This document shows, piece by piece, positions 1 through 10,711 of a DNA stretch of 64,000 nucleotides. The notes below the pieces were generated by a model, which made no database searches, was not told the DNA's origin, and saw only the letters and a program-made list of their open reading frames with translations. The translations under genes were made by a program, and so were the position numbers. How positions within the stretch are numbered: position 1 is the stretch's first letter; each line of letters opens with the position of its first letter. The stretch spans positions 3,752,501 to 3,816,500 of the forward strand of contig CM060703.1 of the NCBI GenBank assembly GCA_030686995.1, given 5' to 3'. This DNA is from Artemisia argyi (Eukaryota; Streptophyta; Magnoliopsida; Asterales; Asteraceae).

Positions 1-345
1 TTTGCACATAATTTGGAGAAAATTTTTAACTGTCTGATAAAATCTGCACAATTTGAAGAAATAGTGTTACTTATCCATCAAATGTCAAATCACCCTTTAA
101 AAAGACGCACAAAATTTTCTTAGACCCAAATCAATATCATCAAATTTTTTGGTCTGCTGATAATGGGCAAACTAGTACGTATTGACTATCTATAACTTAA
201 AATCTTTTTTGTAAAAAAAAAAAAAAAAAAAAAAAATGCAATTTTCATGCGTTGGTGGGTGTAAATATTGATGACCCTAAACATACTTTGCTTCGAAAAA
301 AATCAGTATAAACAACAAGTATTTGAACTTATAATGTTTGTTACT
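1..345 (+). pseudogene. O-FucT copy A: intron 7 remnant
   Basis: This stretch aligns almost base for base with 7791-8100, which is intron 7 of the O-fucosyltransferase pseudogene copy B. It differs by small indels and by a poly(A) run at 213-236. No exon is present: homology stops at about 345, where copy B continues towards exon 8. It is therefore the edge of a further, mostly lost copy whose upstream exons would lie outside the window. Confidence 0.8.
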
Positions 346-349
346 TTCA

Positions 350-751
350 CAGTTTCACCCATCAACCAACCTCATTACCAACACTTTACATGTTGCTCAT
401 TCAACAAAAACACCATCCACTCATGAAGCATCTCTTCCACCCATATCATGTTTTCATGATTACCCAAGCTCAAACATGTCTCCACCACCAAGAGTATCAC
501 CACCACATCCTACAAATTCACATGCCATTCCTATGTTGCATGTTCAAACCCTCACCCAAGACAACTATCATGCTCCACCACCATCACCTTCCTTCGAACA
601 CTTAATGTTCGTTGAGGCGCTAAAAGAATCCCTTGAGCTTAGTGCTCTTTTAGCCTTACATCTTGCTCAACGCAATTTGGATCCACCTTCATCTAGATCA
701 CCCTCATCACCACACAACATAAATCAAATTGAGAAGCATGTCAACAATTGA
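350..751 (+). CDS. Unrecognised Pro/His/Ser-rich open frame, possibly an exon
   Basis: The frame is open from about 338 to a TGA at 751, roughly 134 codons. A pyrimidine-rich tract ending in CACAG at 342-349 could be a splice acceptor, which would start the exon at 350. The first ATG in frame is near 474. The translation is rich in Pro, Ser and His, then has a short leucine- and alanine-rich helix-like stretch (LELSALLALHLAQ) before a Pro/Ser tail. I do not recognise a family. It sits exactly where O-FucT copy A homology ends, so it may be a captured exon, a retroelement gag tail or a chance frame in C-rich sequence. Confidence 0.25.
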   Translation, partial: QFHPSTNLITNTLHVAHSTKTPSTHEASLPPISCFHDYPSSNMSPPPRVSPPHPTNSHAIPMLHVQTLTQDNYHAPPPSPSFEHLMFVEALKESLELSALLALHLAQRNLDPPSSRSPSSPHNINQIEKHVNN

Positions 752-993
752 CCTTGTTGCATCTTTCTCCTAAAAACCATTGCATTCAATGAACACCTCA
801 CTTGGATTGAATACCTTCTCACTTGATCACATCCAATACCCTCACTTGAACAACATCCAAAACCTCAATCAACCTCTTCCGCTACAAACTCTCCACCACC
901 AAAATATCTAACATCCATGCACCCAAACATATGACTCCATTAATCCAACAACCTTACCCTAACTAAACTACATCATTCCAAACACTCCATAAG
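752..993. other. No gene seen; C/A-rich unique sequence
   Basis: This stretch lies between the Pro/His-rich frame and the gypsy fragment. It is C- and A-rich with recurring CACTTGA and ACATCCAA words. I find no open frame of note, no repeat partner elsewhere in the window and no RNA gene. Confidence 0.5.
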
Positions 994-1249
994 TAAACTG
1001 TATCCAAGAAGGATTGGGCTACTTGTGCATCAGTAAATGGATGGGAGAGAGGAATAAAGTGAGCATACTTGCTCAATCTGTCTACCTCCACCAAAATTTT
1101 ATCTTTGCCTTGTGACTTTGGGAGAGCCTCAATAAAGTCCATTGAGACACTCTTCCATACTCCTTCTGGAATGGGTAGTGGCTACAAAAAACCAGGATAA
1201 CTTGCTAAGTCTCGGTTATTCTTCTGACCAAACACTCCCTAACCATATG
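994..1249 (-). mobile_element. Ty3/gypsy integrase fragment, degenerate (copy 1)
   Basis: On the minus strand this matches the better copy at 59245-59503, which reads as the integrase core (MDFIEALP and VVVDRLSKYAHF motifs). It is more decayed, with several base changes and indels breaking the frame. The junction with flanking O-FucT intron (ACACTCCCTAA then a CTTCGTTTCAATTAG sequence) is the same as at 59503. The truncated gypsy piece was therefore in place before the O-FucT region was duplicated. Confidence 0.8.
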
Positions 1250-1473
1250 CTTCGTTTCAATTAGTTGCTTATTCTGGCACCTTTTAAGTTAACCTTATAA
1301 ACAATTACATGAACGTGTTTTAGTATCTTCCCTTGCTGGCATAATGTGAGTTGTACTAATTTTCCAAAGAAGGCCTTTATGTAATTCCTATGTAAAGTTA
1401 TGCTGATTATGTATTATGCAAATATTTGCGTGTGGATTCTTTTTGTTTTACGAATGATTTTATTGTATTATAG
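1250..1473 (+). other. O-FucT copy B intron before the first visible exon
   Basis: This is non-coding and nearly identical to 59504-59721 in copy C. Related sequence recurs at 56575-56736 and 58105-58266. It ends in a polypyrimidine/TTATAG acceptor directly before the exon at 1474. Upstream coding exons, which should encode the membrane anchor and stem of an O-FucT, are not visible. Confidence 0.7.
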
Positions 1474-1938
1474 GAATGGAATGCTCCAAGTGCTAAGCAC
1501 GTTCGTTTATTAGACGGCACTTTGCTTCAACAAATTGTGAGTAGGTGCTAACCTTAACACATATGAATAACGTTCATCTAAAACTCGTCTCAGCAGTTAT
1601 CGTTTATGCAATCTAATACTCTATACCTTTTTTATAACCAGTCTGTCAAACAAAATGCGGATATTTGGTCTCCGTTGCCTGACCAAGGATGGAAACCTTG
1701 TACAGACTCGGCTACCATTCCATGTGAGATCCTTAACCTGCCTTTTTTACATTTTGTACTATGTTCTGAGTTATGTACCCGTTTCTATTTCATCTCTCAT
1801 CATAATGTAGTCGAATCCCATGTTATTTTTTAAGCCATTCCAGAGAAATCTAGGGAATATATTCAGGTGTTTTTGGATGGAGGATTGAACCAGCAGAGAA
1901 TGGGTGTACGCTCTATTTTGTCTCTTAAACAAGCATAA

Positions 1939-2128
1939 GGGGGTGTTTGGCGTATGGGCTTATTCAACTTTTGAAAAGCTAATAAGCTCAAAAAGTCTTA
2001 TGAGCTTATCAACTTGAGCTTATGGCTTATTAAGTTCATAAGCTCATAGGCCTAAAAGATTGAGCTGATTAGCTTTTCAAAAGTTCACTAAGCCCATACA
2101 CCAAAAATATAAGCTAAAACAAACACCC
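1939..2128. mobile_element. hAT-like foldback MITE in O-FucT intron 3 (copy B)
   Basis: The ends are GGGGGTGTTTGG and CAAACACCC. The interior is a long imperfect inverted repeat (AGCTAATAAGCTC ... pairs with its reverse complement, followed by matched GCTTATGAGCTT-like arms). The GGTGTTTG type of end is common in hAT-related plant MITEs. I cannot define a clean 8-bp target duplication. The same element sits at the same intron position in copy C (60182-60368), so it predates the gene duplication. Confidence 0.65.
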
Positions 2129-2591
2129 TTTAAGAAAAAACGCAAGTAAATAATAGTTTATATATATATTTTTCTATATTTCTTACCCCTATGTTAAAGA
2201 TTTGCGATGCAATTGCTGTTGCTAAAATTTTAAACGCAACCTAGTGATACCACACCTTGAAGTAAATCCGGTCTGGCAAGATACAAGGTATTTAACAGCC
2301 GCTATTTGGCTTTGTATCGTGTTTTTAAGCTCTTAACTCTTAGACTTTACTATGCAGTTCTTTCATCGATATATTTGATGTCAACCACTTTATTGAGGTC
2401 TTGCAAGATGAAATCTCCATAGTTAAAGAGCTGCCCAGCATTTACTCTTGGAGCACAAGGGATTACTATGGTACTGGCATACGACCTACTCGAATCAAAA
2501 CGGTGCCTGTTCATGCTTCTGCTAATTGGTATCTGGAAAATGTGCTCCCGATGCTAGATAGGTTCGTGATACAGTTTTCTTCAACATTGTA

Positions 2592-5500
2592 TGTAACAAT
2601 TCACATTTTTCAGGATAATTACTATTCCCGAAAAATTTCACTATTCACTTTTACTATTCATTTTTCCCGAAAATTTTCCCGAAATTTGATTTTTATTTCT
2701 TGGGCTCAAGTGATAAATCATTTCCATGGCAAATTAAAAGTTTGACATTCATAAGCTCATTTTCGTGAAAGTTATTAAGGAATTACAGGGAATTACACGT
2801 TTTAGGGTAAAACGTCATTCAGAAATTCTACGTACAACGAAACTCGACCGCGTTAAGTGACCCCGCATCAGAAAAATGTTTGACACACTCATGATTTATT
2901 TGAGAATTAATCGTGACTGAGAAAAACATGACCAAAGACTTCCCGGCAGGTCACCCAAGCCTGTACTACTCTTGCATGAGCACGCTTAACCGTATGGCTG
3001 ATTAACCGTTCCACCACAAAACGTGTTTCTAAAAAGAATTGAGTTTTCAACTTATTAGAAAAAGTCAACATATTTTTTCCCTCCTCCATTGACCAAAAAT
3101 CATCCCTTGATGTTATAAGTCATTCCTTGATTTTTAGGCTTACGGTTTGATGTCTAAAAGACATTTAATACCAACCGACACTAGACTGAGCCCAGTCTAG
3201 ACATTATAAGTCATTTTAAATCATTTTTATCACATTAGAAAAGTAACATTTTACTTTTCTCAATTATACGCAATATTCGTACGTTTTACGTATTACGCGT
3301 TTTAGACCCGTGTTTCTAGTTTTTAGCAGGGTTTTACCACTCAAATGGAACCTACCACCCATTTTATATTTTATTATGGGACATATGGACATGTCTAACA
3401 ATACTTTAAAATTCCATAATTTTACGACACCCGGTTTTACGTTTTGAGGCTTAATCATTTACGATTGGCATTTCCCGGAGTCAAGTTTCATCCTAATACT
3501 TAGGATAATATCAAGCAAAAGCCAAAGCTTCCTCCCCAAGCTTATGAACCGCCTCTAGGGGGGGGTTTCACACTAGGTGGCTTGATCTTAAGCTTAATGG
3601 CCTTAGATTTCATCCATGTGTTCACCTTGGCCTCCAAGGTTGGACTAGTCAACATTTGTAACCTCCTCAAAGGCATATAAAGCCCCCTCTCCCCCTTGTT
3701 GTGCCGTGCATCCCCAAACCCCATAACCATCCCATTCTTAGCTTAATTCCTTCTAATTTCTAGCAAGGTTCAAGTGATTCTTCAAGGTAGAAACCCTAGT
3801 TAGAATATCATTCACCAAAACTCTTCCAATCCCTAATATACTTGGTGATTTCTCTTGAGTTTAGATCCACTCAATTCACCTCAACTTTCATTACATCTCT
3901 TTCAAGAATACCAAGGGTAGAAAGATTGCATGAAGTGAAAAAGGGTTGAAGCAAGTCTATCAAAGTCCTATCCTTACATGTTAACTTCCTTTCATCTTTG
4001 AAAGCCAAAAGTTGTGAGCCAAACCCTAACTTGATTCTTGTTAAATAATCATGTTCATGTTATTTACATATTATTTGTGCTATATATTGTCTTGTTATCA
4101 TGTCCATGATGTATAAAAATGACCAAAACAAGTTATTGTTATTGATTGTTAAAACAAGTTACTAAAACAAGCAAACTAGTGACTTTCTTGGTAAGACCTG
4201 ATCAAAATAGTAAAAATATGATATTGGATCATTACATATTGTAGTAGAGGACTTAACAAGGAAACCATAGCAATTTGAACCACCCAAAACGAGTATACGA
4301 GTCAAAAGTTACGCCCATTTGAAGTTACCAAAGATTTCCGGCAAAACTGCCAAATACCATTCTGATCAAATTTGGGTTTTGAAAGTCCCACTTCTGGTCC
4401 GATTCATCAAAAAGTTAAAACACGAAAGTTGTCCGGAACGACGTTTTCGTTCAGGAACAAAGAAGCTCGAGCCCTGAAAACGCTTTCCGAGTGATAAATT
4501 TCTTCAAATCCTAAACAGCCCATTTTTAGACAAAGTCATTACATATAGGTTATGGTTTATGAAGACCAAAGGGGTCTTATGACCTATAATCAAGACCACC
4601 ACCATGGATAGAGCCAAGGTTGTGTCTCATGACCTTGAAACAAGGACTAAGGGTCATGGCTAGGCCATGACGAAATGACCATAGCAACTTACATAGGCGT
4701 AAACATGAAACAATGAATTAGGCGATAACATGAACAAGCAATTTGGATCTACTTCACCTAAAAGGAAACCATGAGATATTACCAAGAGAAAATGGTCATT
4801 CAAGACTTATGAAACTATCCCTAATAACAATCTTCATGTACAAATAAACTTTACTAAGTTTATTCAAATATCGGACATGTAACCTTTCGGATCAAAACTT
4901 ATATCTATATATTTCATCAACTACTACAATAGTAGGGAGCCTCATGTGAGGAGTTCATTATGTAAGCCGTCGAGTTGAGTTGTGGATTTACGAGTTAAAG
5001 TGTCCTAGCTCCTCGAACGCTTACTAACATGACTTCTGAATTATGTCGGCCCGAACGGTAGTAAACGATATACAAAACATACATGTTCATGAATCATTTC
5101 TTTCAAAGACTTACATTATACATCATACCACATCATGGACTAAATGCAAGATATATATATAGGCACTACTTCATATTCTTTACTCCAATCCTAAGTCGCG
5201 ACATTCTATTATAGGTTGCTCATAGAACCTTCACGATTCAACCGTTACATTCATTACTTGCTATCTTACTTAAGGTGAGTTCATAGCCCCACTTTACATT
5301 ACTTCAATGTTTTACAAACCCTTGGGGGGAATACATGCTATTTTAACCGAGCACAATGTTTTTAAATTGTATGCTTGCCTGATTGTTTTATTATCACTAA
5401 GTACCAGCCTTGCTAAACCGAGATCCCTTATTATGAACCATTTAATCACTAGCAATAGTGAGCGCAAATATTGTGAATAGGCCTATTGGGATTGACGAAT

Positions 5501-6066
5501 CCCATTTGTATTGACTAAGTTCAAACAAATGTATTAATATTTGAGATTTAGGTATGTTAGCAAAGTACCTACCGGGATAAATCTGCCGATCGATATTGGT
5601 ACACGTTAACGTTATGGTGTCATAAGCTTAGTGTATAATACATGTTCCGGGCGTATAATAACGTAACCTACCTGTTTTGTTTTCCAAACATTGGTGTGAG
5701 CCTATAACTCACACTACCAACATATTGTGTTCAATCGATTTAACAAACTCTATGAATATCACTCAACCTTTGTGTTGACCTCTCAAGCATGTATTTCAGG
5801 TTCATGACGATCAAGGATGGAACGGAAGGACACGGATACTCAAGAGGGCTATAAATTTTATTATCATTCAAAAATTCATTTATTATACATTGTAAACATG
5901 GAACCATTTGGGACCTCATTTTGTAATCTCTGATATTTATATAATTTGAATGATAAACCTTTTCAAAACGACTCAATTGGAGTTCGTTTTCTATCATTGT
6001 GACTATTGTGCCGTCGAGTAACACCCAGTTTGAATTCCGCAGCATCCATGAATTGGGGGTGTTACA
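2592..6066 (+). repeat. LARD-like LTR, copy L1 (in O-FucT intron 5)
   Basis: This LTR of about 3.5 kb begins TGTAACAATTC and ends GGGGGTGTTACA. It is immediately followed by a primer-binding site matching initiator tRNA-Met. It aligns with L2 (18937), L3 (24691) and, reversed, L4 (49551). L1 is closest to L4: both carry the 5S-like cassette (here at 2937-2991) that L2 and L3 lack. The interior has no convincing coding frame. Only this LTR and about 540 bases of internal sequence remain; the 3' LTR is missing, so the insertion is a truncated derivative inside intron 5 of copy B. Confidence 0.88.
2937..2991 (-). ncRNA. 5S rRNA-like cassette with pol III internal-promoter similarity, inside LARD LTR
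   Basis: Read on the minus strand, these 55 bases align without gaps to the 3' part of plant 5S rRNA. By my hand count about 44 of 55 positions match. Preserved blocks are GTTAAGCGTGCT, AGAGTAGTAC, TGGGTGACCT and GGGAAGTC. These cover the box A, intermediate and box C region of the 5S internal promoter. An oligo-T run (GTTTTTCTC) follows about 20 bases downstream in that orientation. The 5' half of 5S is not clearly present. A TGGTGGAACGG word upstream fits a tRNA-type A box loosely. Orientation is antisense to the LTR. Similarity is visible; transcription is not shown. Confidence 0.7.
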
Positions 6067-6611
6067 GATTGGTACCAGAGCCATGGTTATAGAGAAACGG
6101 GTCTAATTGAGACCTAAACTATAACCACACATACAAGCAAAAACATTTTTATAGCCTTCCACTCTCCGTGTCTTCCATCCTCCAGACGATTATGAACTTA
6201 GTAAGCATGTTATGCTACACAAACATATTAGTATATTCATATATACCCATTTTGAGCATTTCCCCGAAGGCATTTTTATGCTACACAAACATAATTGCAT
6301 ATTGATATATGTACCCTAAACATAATTGAGCATTTCCCCGTAAGCATAAGTATATTGATATATACACACTAAGCATTTTATGCTACATGAACACATATAA
6401 GTATATTGATATATACACACTAAAGCATTTTATGCTACATGAACACATATAAGTATATTGATATATACACACTAGGCATTTTATGCTACATGAACATATT
6501 AGTATATTGATATATAAACTCGGTTTATTTTCAATCATTTATCTAAACAATGGACTAAACATATCTGTGTATGCCAATTCTAAGGCATTTCGGCACAGCC
6601 ACACTCTCCCA
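6067..6611 (+). mobile_element. LARD internal 5' remnant with PBS (L1 element)
   Basis: The sequence TGGTACCAGAGC at 6070-6081 is a near match to the usual initiator-tRNA-Met primer-binding site and directly follows the LTR end. The remainder matches the start of the complete element's internal region (22467-22880). It then stops abruptly near 6611, where O-FucT intron 5 resumes (compare 57715). No coding frame is seen. Confidence 0.8.
6349..6520 (+). repeat. Tandem repeat of about 60 bp, about three copies
   Basis: Successive units contain AGTATATTGATATATACACA, then GCATTTTATGCTACATGAAC. The sibling internal region at 22740-22790 holds about one unit, so the array expanded in this copy. Confidence 0.75.
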
Positions 6612-6911
6612 ACAAACAGAACTGTTATATCTAACGATTACAGTTCTAATTTTTCAGTCATGGAATTGCTGCTATTGCCCCATTCTCGCACCGTTTAGGT
6701 TTTGATAACCTACCAAAGGAGATTCAGCTTCTTCGATGTAAGGTTAACTTTCAAGCATTAGTTTTTGTTCCTCACATCAGAAGACTAGGAGACACCCTCG
6801 TTCAACGCCTTCGAAGCTCTCCTACTGCATACAAAGGAACAACGAACGATATATTGGAGGATGAAAGGGGAAGTGGAAAGTTTATCGTTTTACATCTCCG
6901 CTTTGACAAAG

Positions 6912-7480
6912 TATGTCTCCTTCCGTGTTTCTCCATCATGATCTTTAGAATGTAAATTTAGGCCGCCTTTATCTCTTTTACTCTAAAAGTGATTCTTTTA
7001 CTCTAAAATTTGGATTGCATATACCTTTTTGTGATTCGACAGTGGCACCAAGTGAGTCAAAATGGATTGGGTTGACCCACCAACACATTTTTTGTCTCTC
7101 ACAGTTCTGTACACGATCAATCCCTAAAAAGGGTTTACAAAAACCATCACTAAAATAATGATCCACTTTTTTCCGATCAACTTATTAGGAGGTTATAAAC
7201 ACTTGAATGTGCTTTTCATTAGAACTGTTTGATCCGTTAGTGGTAGCAATTTTGACTCTTTTTAGTTATGAATGGGTCACTTCATGTTATGTTTTATCTC
7301 TAAGTGGACGAAAAGTGGTTCTGGTCAAACCTAACTCCATCCCTACCAAAAAGTATACCAGGTTCACCTGTTACCTAGCCCATATTGCCACTTGCCACCT
7401 CAATTGCTTTTGCATAAGTTACAAATAGGTGATTGTGGGACTATGAAGGACATGTTGTTTACAATATTTTTATCGAACAG
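6912..7480 (+). other. O-FucT copy B intron 6
   Basis: Non-coding sequence between exons 6 and 7, clearly homologous to 61018-61527 in copy C. It ends in a TCGAACAG acceptor. Short open frames inside it are not conserved between copies. Confidence 0.7.
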
Positions 7481-8381
7481 GATATCGCTGCCCATTCAGC
7501 TTGTGATTTTGGTGGCGGAAAAGCTGAAAAGTTGGCACTTGCAAAGTACCGCCATGTCATATGGCAGGGAAGGGTGATGAAAACTCAGTTCACTAATGAG
7601 GAGTTGAGACATCAGGGATGATGTCCACTCACTCCTGAAGAAATTGGACTATTTTTGAAAGCTTTGGGCTTTAACAATGATACACGCCTCTATCTTGCAT
7701 CCCACAAGGTAACATCTAATCCGCCCCATGGATAAATTCAATTTTTAGATCCATACATGATTTGAAGGAATTATTTGACCATTTTTTTTAATTTGCACAT
7801 AATTTGGAGAAAATTTTTAAATGTCTGATAAATTCTGCACAATTTGAAGTAGTGTTACTATCACCCTTTAAAAAGACCGACACACAATTTTCTTAGACCC
7901 AAATCAATATCATCATATTTTTTGGTCTGCTGATATTGGGCAAACTAGTACGTATTGACTATCTATAACTTAAATCTTTTTTGTGAAAAAAAATGCAATT
8001 TTCATGCATTGGTGGTTGTAAATATTGATGACCCTAAAAATACTTTGTTTCGAAAAAATCAGTATAAACAGCAAGTATTTGAACTTATAATGTTTGTTAA
8101 TTTCCACTCATGCTGTTATTTTAGCAATTCAAACAGTCAAACCAGCAAATTTTACATAATCTGCTTGCTTTATCTCTGAAACATAGGTATACGGTGGAGA
8201 AGCAAGAATTTCTGCACTGCGTAAACTGTTTCCACTTATGGATGACAAAAAAAGCCTTTCTGACAAAGAACGGGCAGAAGTTGAAGGAAAAGCGTCGTTG
8301 TTAGCGGCTGTTGATTATTATGTCAGTATGCATACCGACATCTTCATTTCAGCCTCACCAGGCAATATGCACAATGCAATG

Positions 8382-9436
8382 GTATGTATGGTTGACCTCA
8401 TTCAGCATATCTCTGTTAAAAACTAACAGTAGTGTTTTCCTTAACATGTAAAAGAGAAACCATATAAAAAGGAATTTTAAAACATTTTTGAATTTTCTTT
8501 TACAGAAAATTGACTAAATGAGCTGTGGGATATTCTCTATCTTTGTTTTGGATATATTCGGGAATGACCCTATAATTCGCTAAATTAACTTTTTAGGAAA
8601 CAACAAAAAGGTAAATAGTGCATAATATTTGTAAAATTGTTTTGAATTTGAATTTTTCACAAAAATTTTTTTTTGTGATAATTTATGATTTTTTATTGAA
8701 ATTGTGAAAAATATTCCAAGTTTTTGACTTATTTGAGAATTTAAGACTTTTAGGTGTTTTTCAAAAATTTAATTTACTAATTTTAAGGTCATTTGTGGAT
8801 ATAGATGAATATGCAAATATGACTGTTGTACTTCACATTCTCATAGAAAAGTGTTCATTTTGTAAAAAAATTCTTGCATTTTCAAAAAGAATGATGTTTT
8901 GCTTTAGAAGCCACTATTTCAACCCATTTAAATAAAAACGGATAAAGTCTGGTTGACTCTTATTGATAAGGAATCTAACGGGCCAAATATTTAGTTTAAT
9001 GAAAAAGTGAACGGGTTGAATGTGGTCTGAAGTGTATTCGAATTCAAAAAGACTTGGGACAAAATTGTGCTAGTGTCCAAATTCAACCCATCTAAAGGGC
9101 CTTTTTGACCCTTTCCTTTGCTGACTATTTAAGGGCTAATGGCACCAAAATGTATCATAGTTGTCACTGATTCCTTTTATATGTATAGAATGATTTTTTT
9201 TTGCTATTTTGTTTACTAAACTTGATTTTTGGGCATTTTTTGTGTACTTTATGACCATTTTGCCCATCATTTTAATAACATGAGAGGGGCAAAATGGTCA
9301 TAAAGTACACAAATATGCTCAAAAAATCAAGTTTAGTACACATAATAGCAAAAAAAATTGTTCGATACATATAGAAGGAAATGATGACAACTATCTATTA
9401 CCCTTATAAAACTAATCATTGTTCCTTGTTTCTCAG
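8382..9436 (+). other. O-FucT copy B intron 8
   Basis: AT-rich intron homologous to 62217-63084 in copy C. It holds the foldback MITE at about 9132-9405, which copy C lacks. It ends in TTTCTCAG before exon 9. Confidence 0.7.
9132..9405. mobile_element. Foldback MITE with near full-length inverted repeat
   Basis: Two arms of about 120 bases are near-perfect reverse complements around a short loop at about 9266-9288. Matching blocks include ACTAAACTTGATTTTT with its complement, GTACTTTATGACCATTTT with its complement, and ATAGTTGTCA near the ends. Outer ends read AGGG and CCCT and are flanked by TA on both sides, which would fit a Tc1/mariner-type target duplication. The corresponding intron in copy C has no such arms. 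Confidence 0.65.
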
Positions 9437-10152
9437 CTAGGGTATCGAGCATACAAAAACTTGAAGACTATCAGACCAAATATGGTGCTCTCGAGCCAGC
9501 TCTTTCTTAACGAAACTATGGACTGGCCTTAGTTTCAGTTGGCTATACAAAACGCGCATAAGAATAGACAAGGTCAAGTTAGGTTAAGAAAGGAGACACA
9601 ATCCATATATACCTATCCAATACCAGATTGTATGTGTCAACAACATTAGTTGGTTTTTTTTTCAATTTTGTAGAGTTAGAGAAATGTATGTAAACGAGCA
9701 CGGATAACAGTAAAACACAAATTTGATATGTATTTTTGCTTCTCTCTGTGGGCGTTATGTTGCAACATCTGGTTTGGTTTGCAAGTTTTAATACAAATGT
9801 TTGTTTCACTTGTGTATTTTATTGTTGTTGATTAGTTATATCGGATTTTGCTATGCTAGATTTGTTGTTACGTGTATATCTATGGGATGGTGTTTTAGGT
9901 GGCTTATACAGTCAAATTAGATTGAACTATATATGGACGTCACGTTATCAAGTAGTGAAATTATACGACACACCCATTACCGAGAACAAGTAAAGGGGAT
10001 CTACTTCGGATATCACAAGGATTGCCGCACGTCAATCATGGTTCCTATCCATGCCATGGTTCCTAACTTCCTTATCCATCACATATTGCAATATGTCAAT
10101 ATTTATTTGAGTACATGTATTTCATTTTGCTCAATAAAGGTTTAATCACAGT

Positions 10153-10320
10153 ATGGTAATCATTTTTTGCTCTCCTCCACCTCCACGGCCTTGGAGACGG
10201 TCAACAGCCGTGGTTTCAACTACTAGTAGAGGAAAAGGTATTGATGTATTTGACGAGGGTTTTCGCTCATTAAATATAATGTCACTAGAGTTTCTGCATG
10301 ATTTCAAAGAAGATGAATAA
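10153..10320 (+). CDS. Unrecognised short ORF or terminal exon (unit 1)
   Basis: A 55-residue frame runs from ATG at 10153 to TAA at 10320. The N-terminal part is proline-rich (SPPPPRPW) and the tail is acidic and helix-like (DEGFRSLNIMSLEFLHDFKEDE, written here with one break for reading). The same frame recurs in unit 2 (10544) and in copy C (63801) with the tail unchanged, apart from one stop in unit 2. A TTTAATCACAG just upstream could be a splice acceptor. An AATAAA lies about 20 bases before it and may be the O-FucT poly(A) signal. I do not recognise a family. It may be the last exon of a neighbouring gene caught up in the duplications. Confidence 0.35.
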   Translation: MVIIFCSPPPPRPWRRSTAVVSTTSRGKGIDVFDEGFRSLNIMSLEFLHDFKEDE

Positions 10321-10543
10321 GATTGAACTATATATGGACATCATGTTATCAAGTAGTGAAATTATACGACACACCCATTACCGAGAACAAATATAGGGGA
10401 TCTACTTCGGATATCACAAGGATTGCCGCACGTCAATCATGGTTCCCATCAATGCCATGGTTCCTAGCCATCACATATTGCAATGTCAATATTTATTTGA
10501 GGACATGTATTTCATTTTGCTCAATAAAGGTTTTAATCACAGT

Positions 10544-10711
10544 ATGGTAATCGTTTTTTGCTCTCCTCCACCTCCACGGCCCTGGAGATTGTCCACAACC
10601 GTGGTTTCAACTACTAGTGGAGGAAATGGTATTGATATATTTGACGAGGGTTTTTGATCATTAAATATAATGTCACTAGAGTTTCTGCATGATTTCAAAG
10701 AAGATGAATAA
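10544..10711 (+). pseudogene. Unrecognised short ORF, unit 2, with internal stop
   Basis: Second tandem copy of the ORF at 10153. Arg of the FDEGFRSLN stretch is replaced by a TGA at about 10655-10657. The acidic tail after the stop is otherwise preserved. Confidence 0.4.

Larger units (their letters stand above)
1474..9649 (+). pseudogene. O-fucosyltransferase (GDP-fucose O-FucT, DUF246 type), copy B, broken
   Basis: Nine exons can be placed by GT/AG borders that keep phase: 1474-1536, 1642-1723, 1835-1905, 2200-2287, 2358-2561, 6658-6910, 7481-7708, 8187-8381 and 9437-9649. Intact plant proteins of this family are type II Golgi membrane enzymes using GDP-fucose. Diagnostic stretches include WSPLPDQGWKPC, QVFLDGGLNQQRMG, GFDNLPKEI, LHLRFDK, DFGGGKAEKLALAKYR, YGGEARISALRKLFPLM, SASPGNMHNAM and NRQGQVRLRK. 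The N-terminal anchor exons are absent. Damage: Gly to Glu in SRGYIQ (exon 3), a one-base deletion in exon 4 after NAT, a TGA at 7619-7621 in exon 7 and a TAG at 9530-9532 in exon 9. Intron 5 carries a 4 kb LARD insertion. It cannot make a full product. Confidence 0.9.
9920..10711 (+). repeat. Tandem duplication of about 400 bp downstream of O-FucT copy B
   Basis: Unit 1 is 9920-10320 and unit 2 is 10321-10711. Both start GATTGAACTATATATGGAC and end GAAGATGAATAA. Copy C downstream of 63600 has a single unit, so the duplication happened after the copies separated, or copy C lost one. Each unit carries the short ORF annotated at 10153 and 10544. Confidence 0.9.

Noticed and set aside
5740..6084. 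114-codon minus-strand frame across the LARD LTR end, repeated in other LTR copies
   Set aside because: It overlaps the LTR end and primer site on the opposite strand. The copies are broken at different points, there is no promoter or family similarity, and recurrence is explained by LTR homology.
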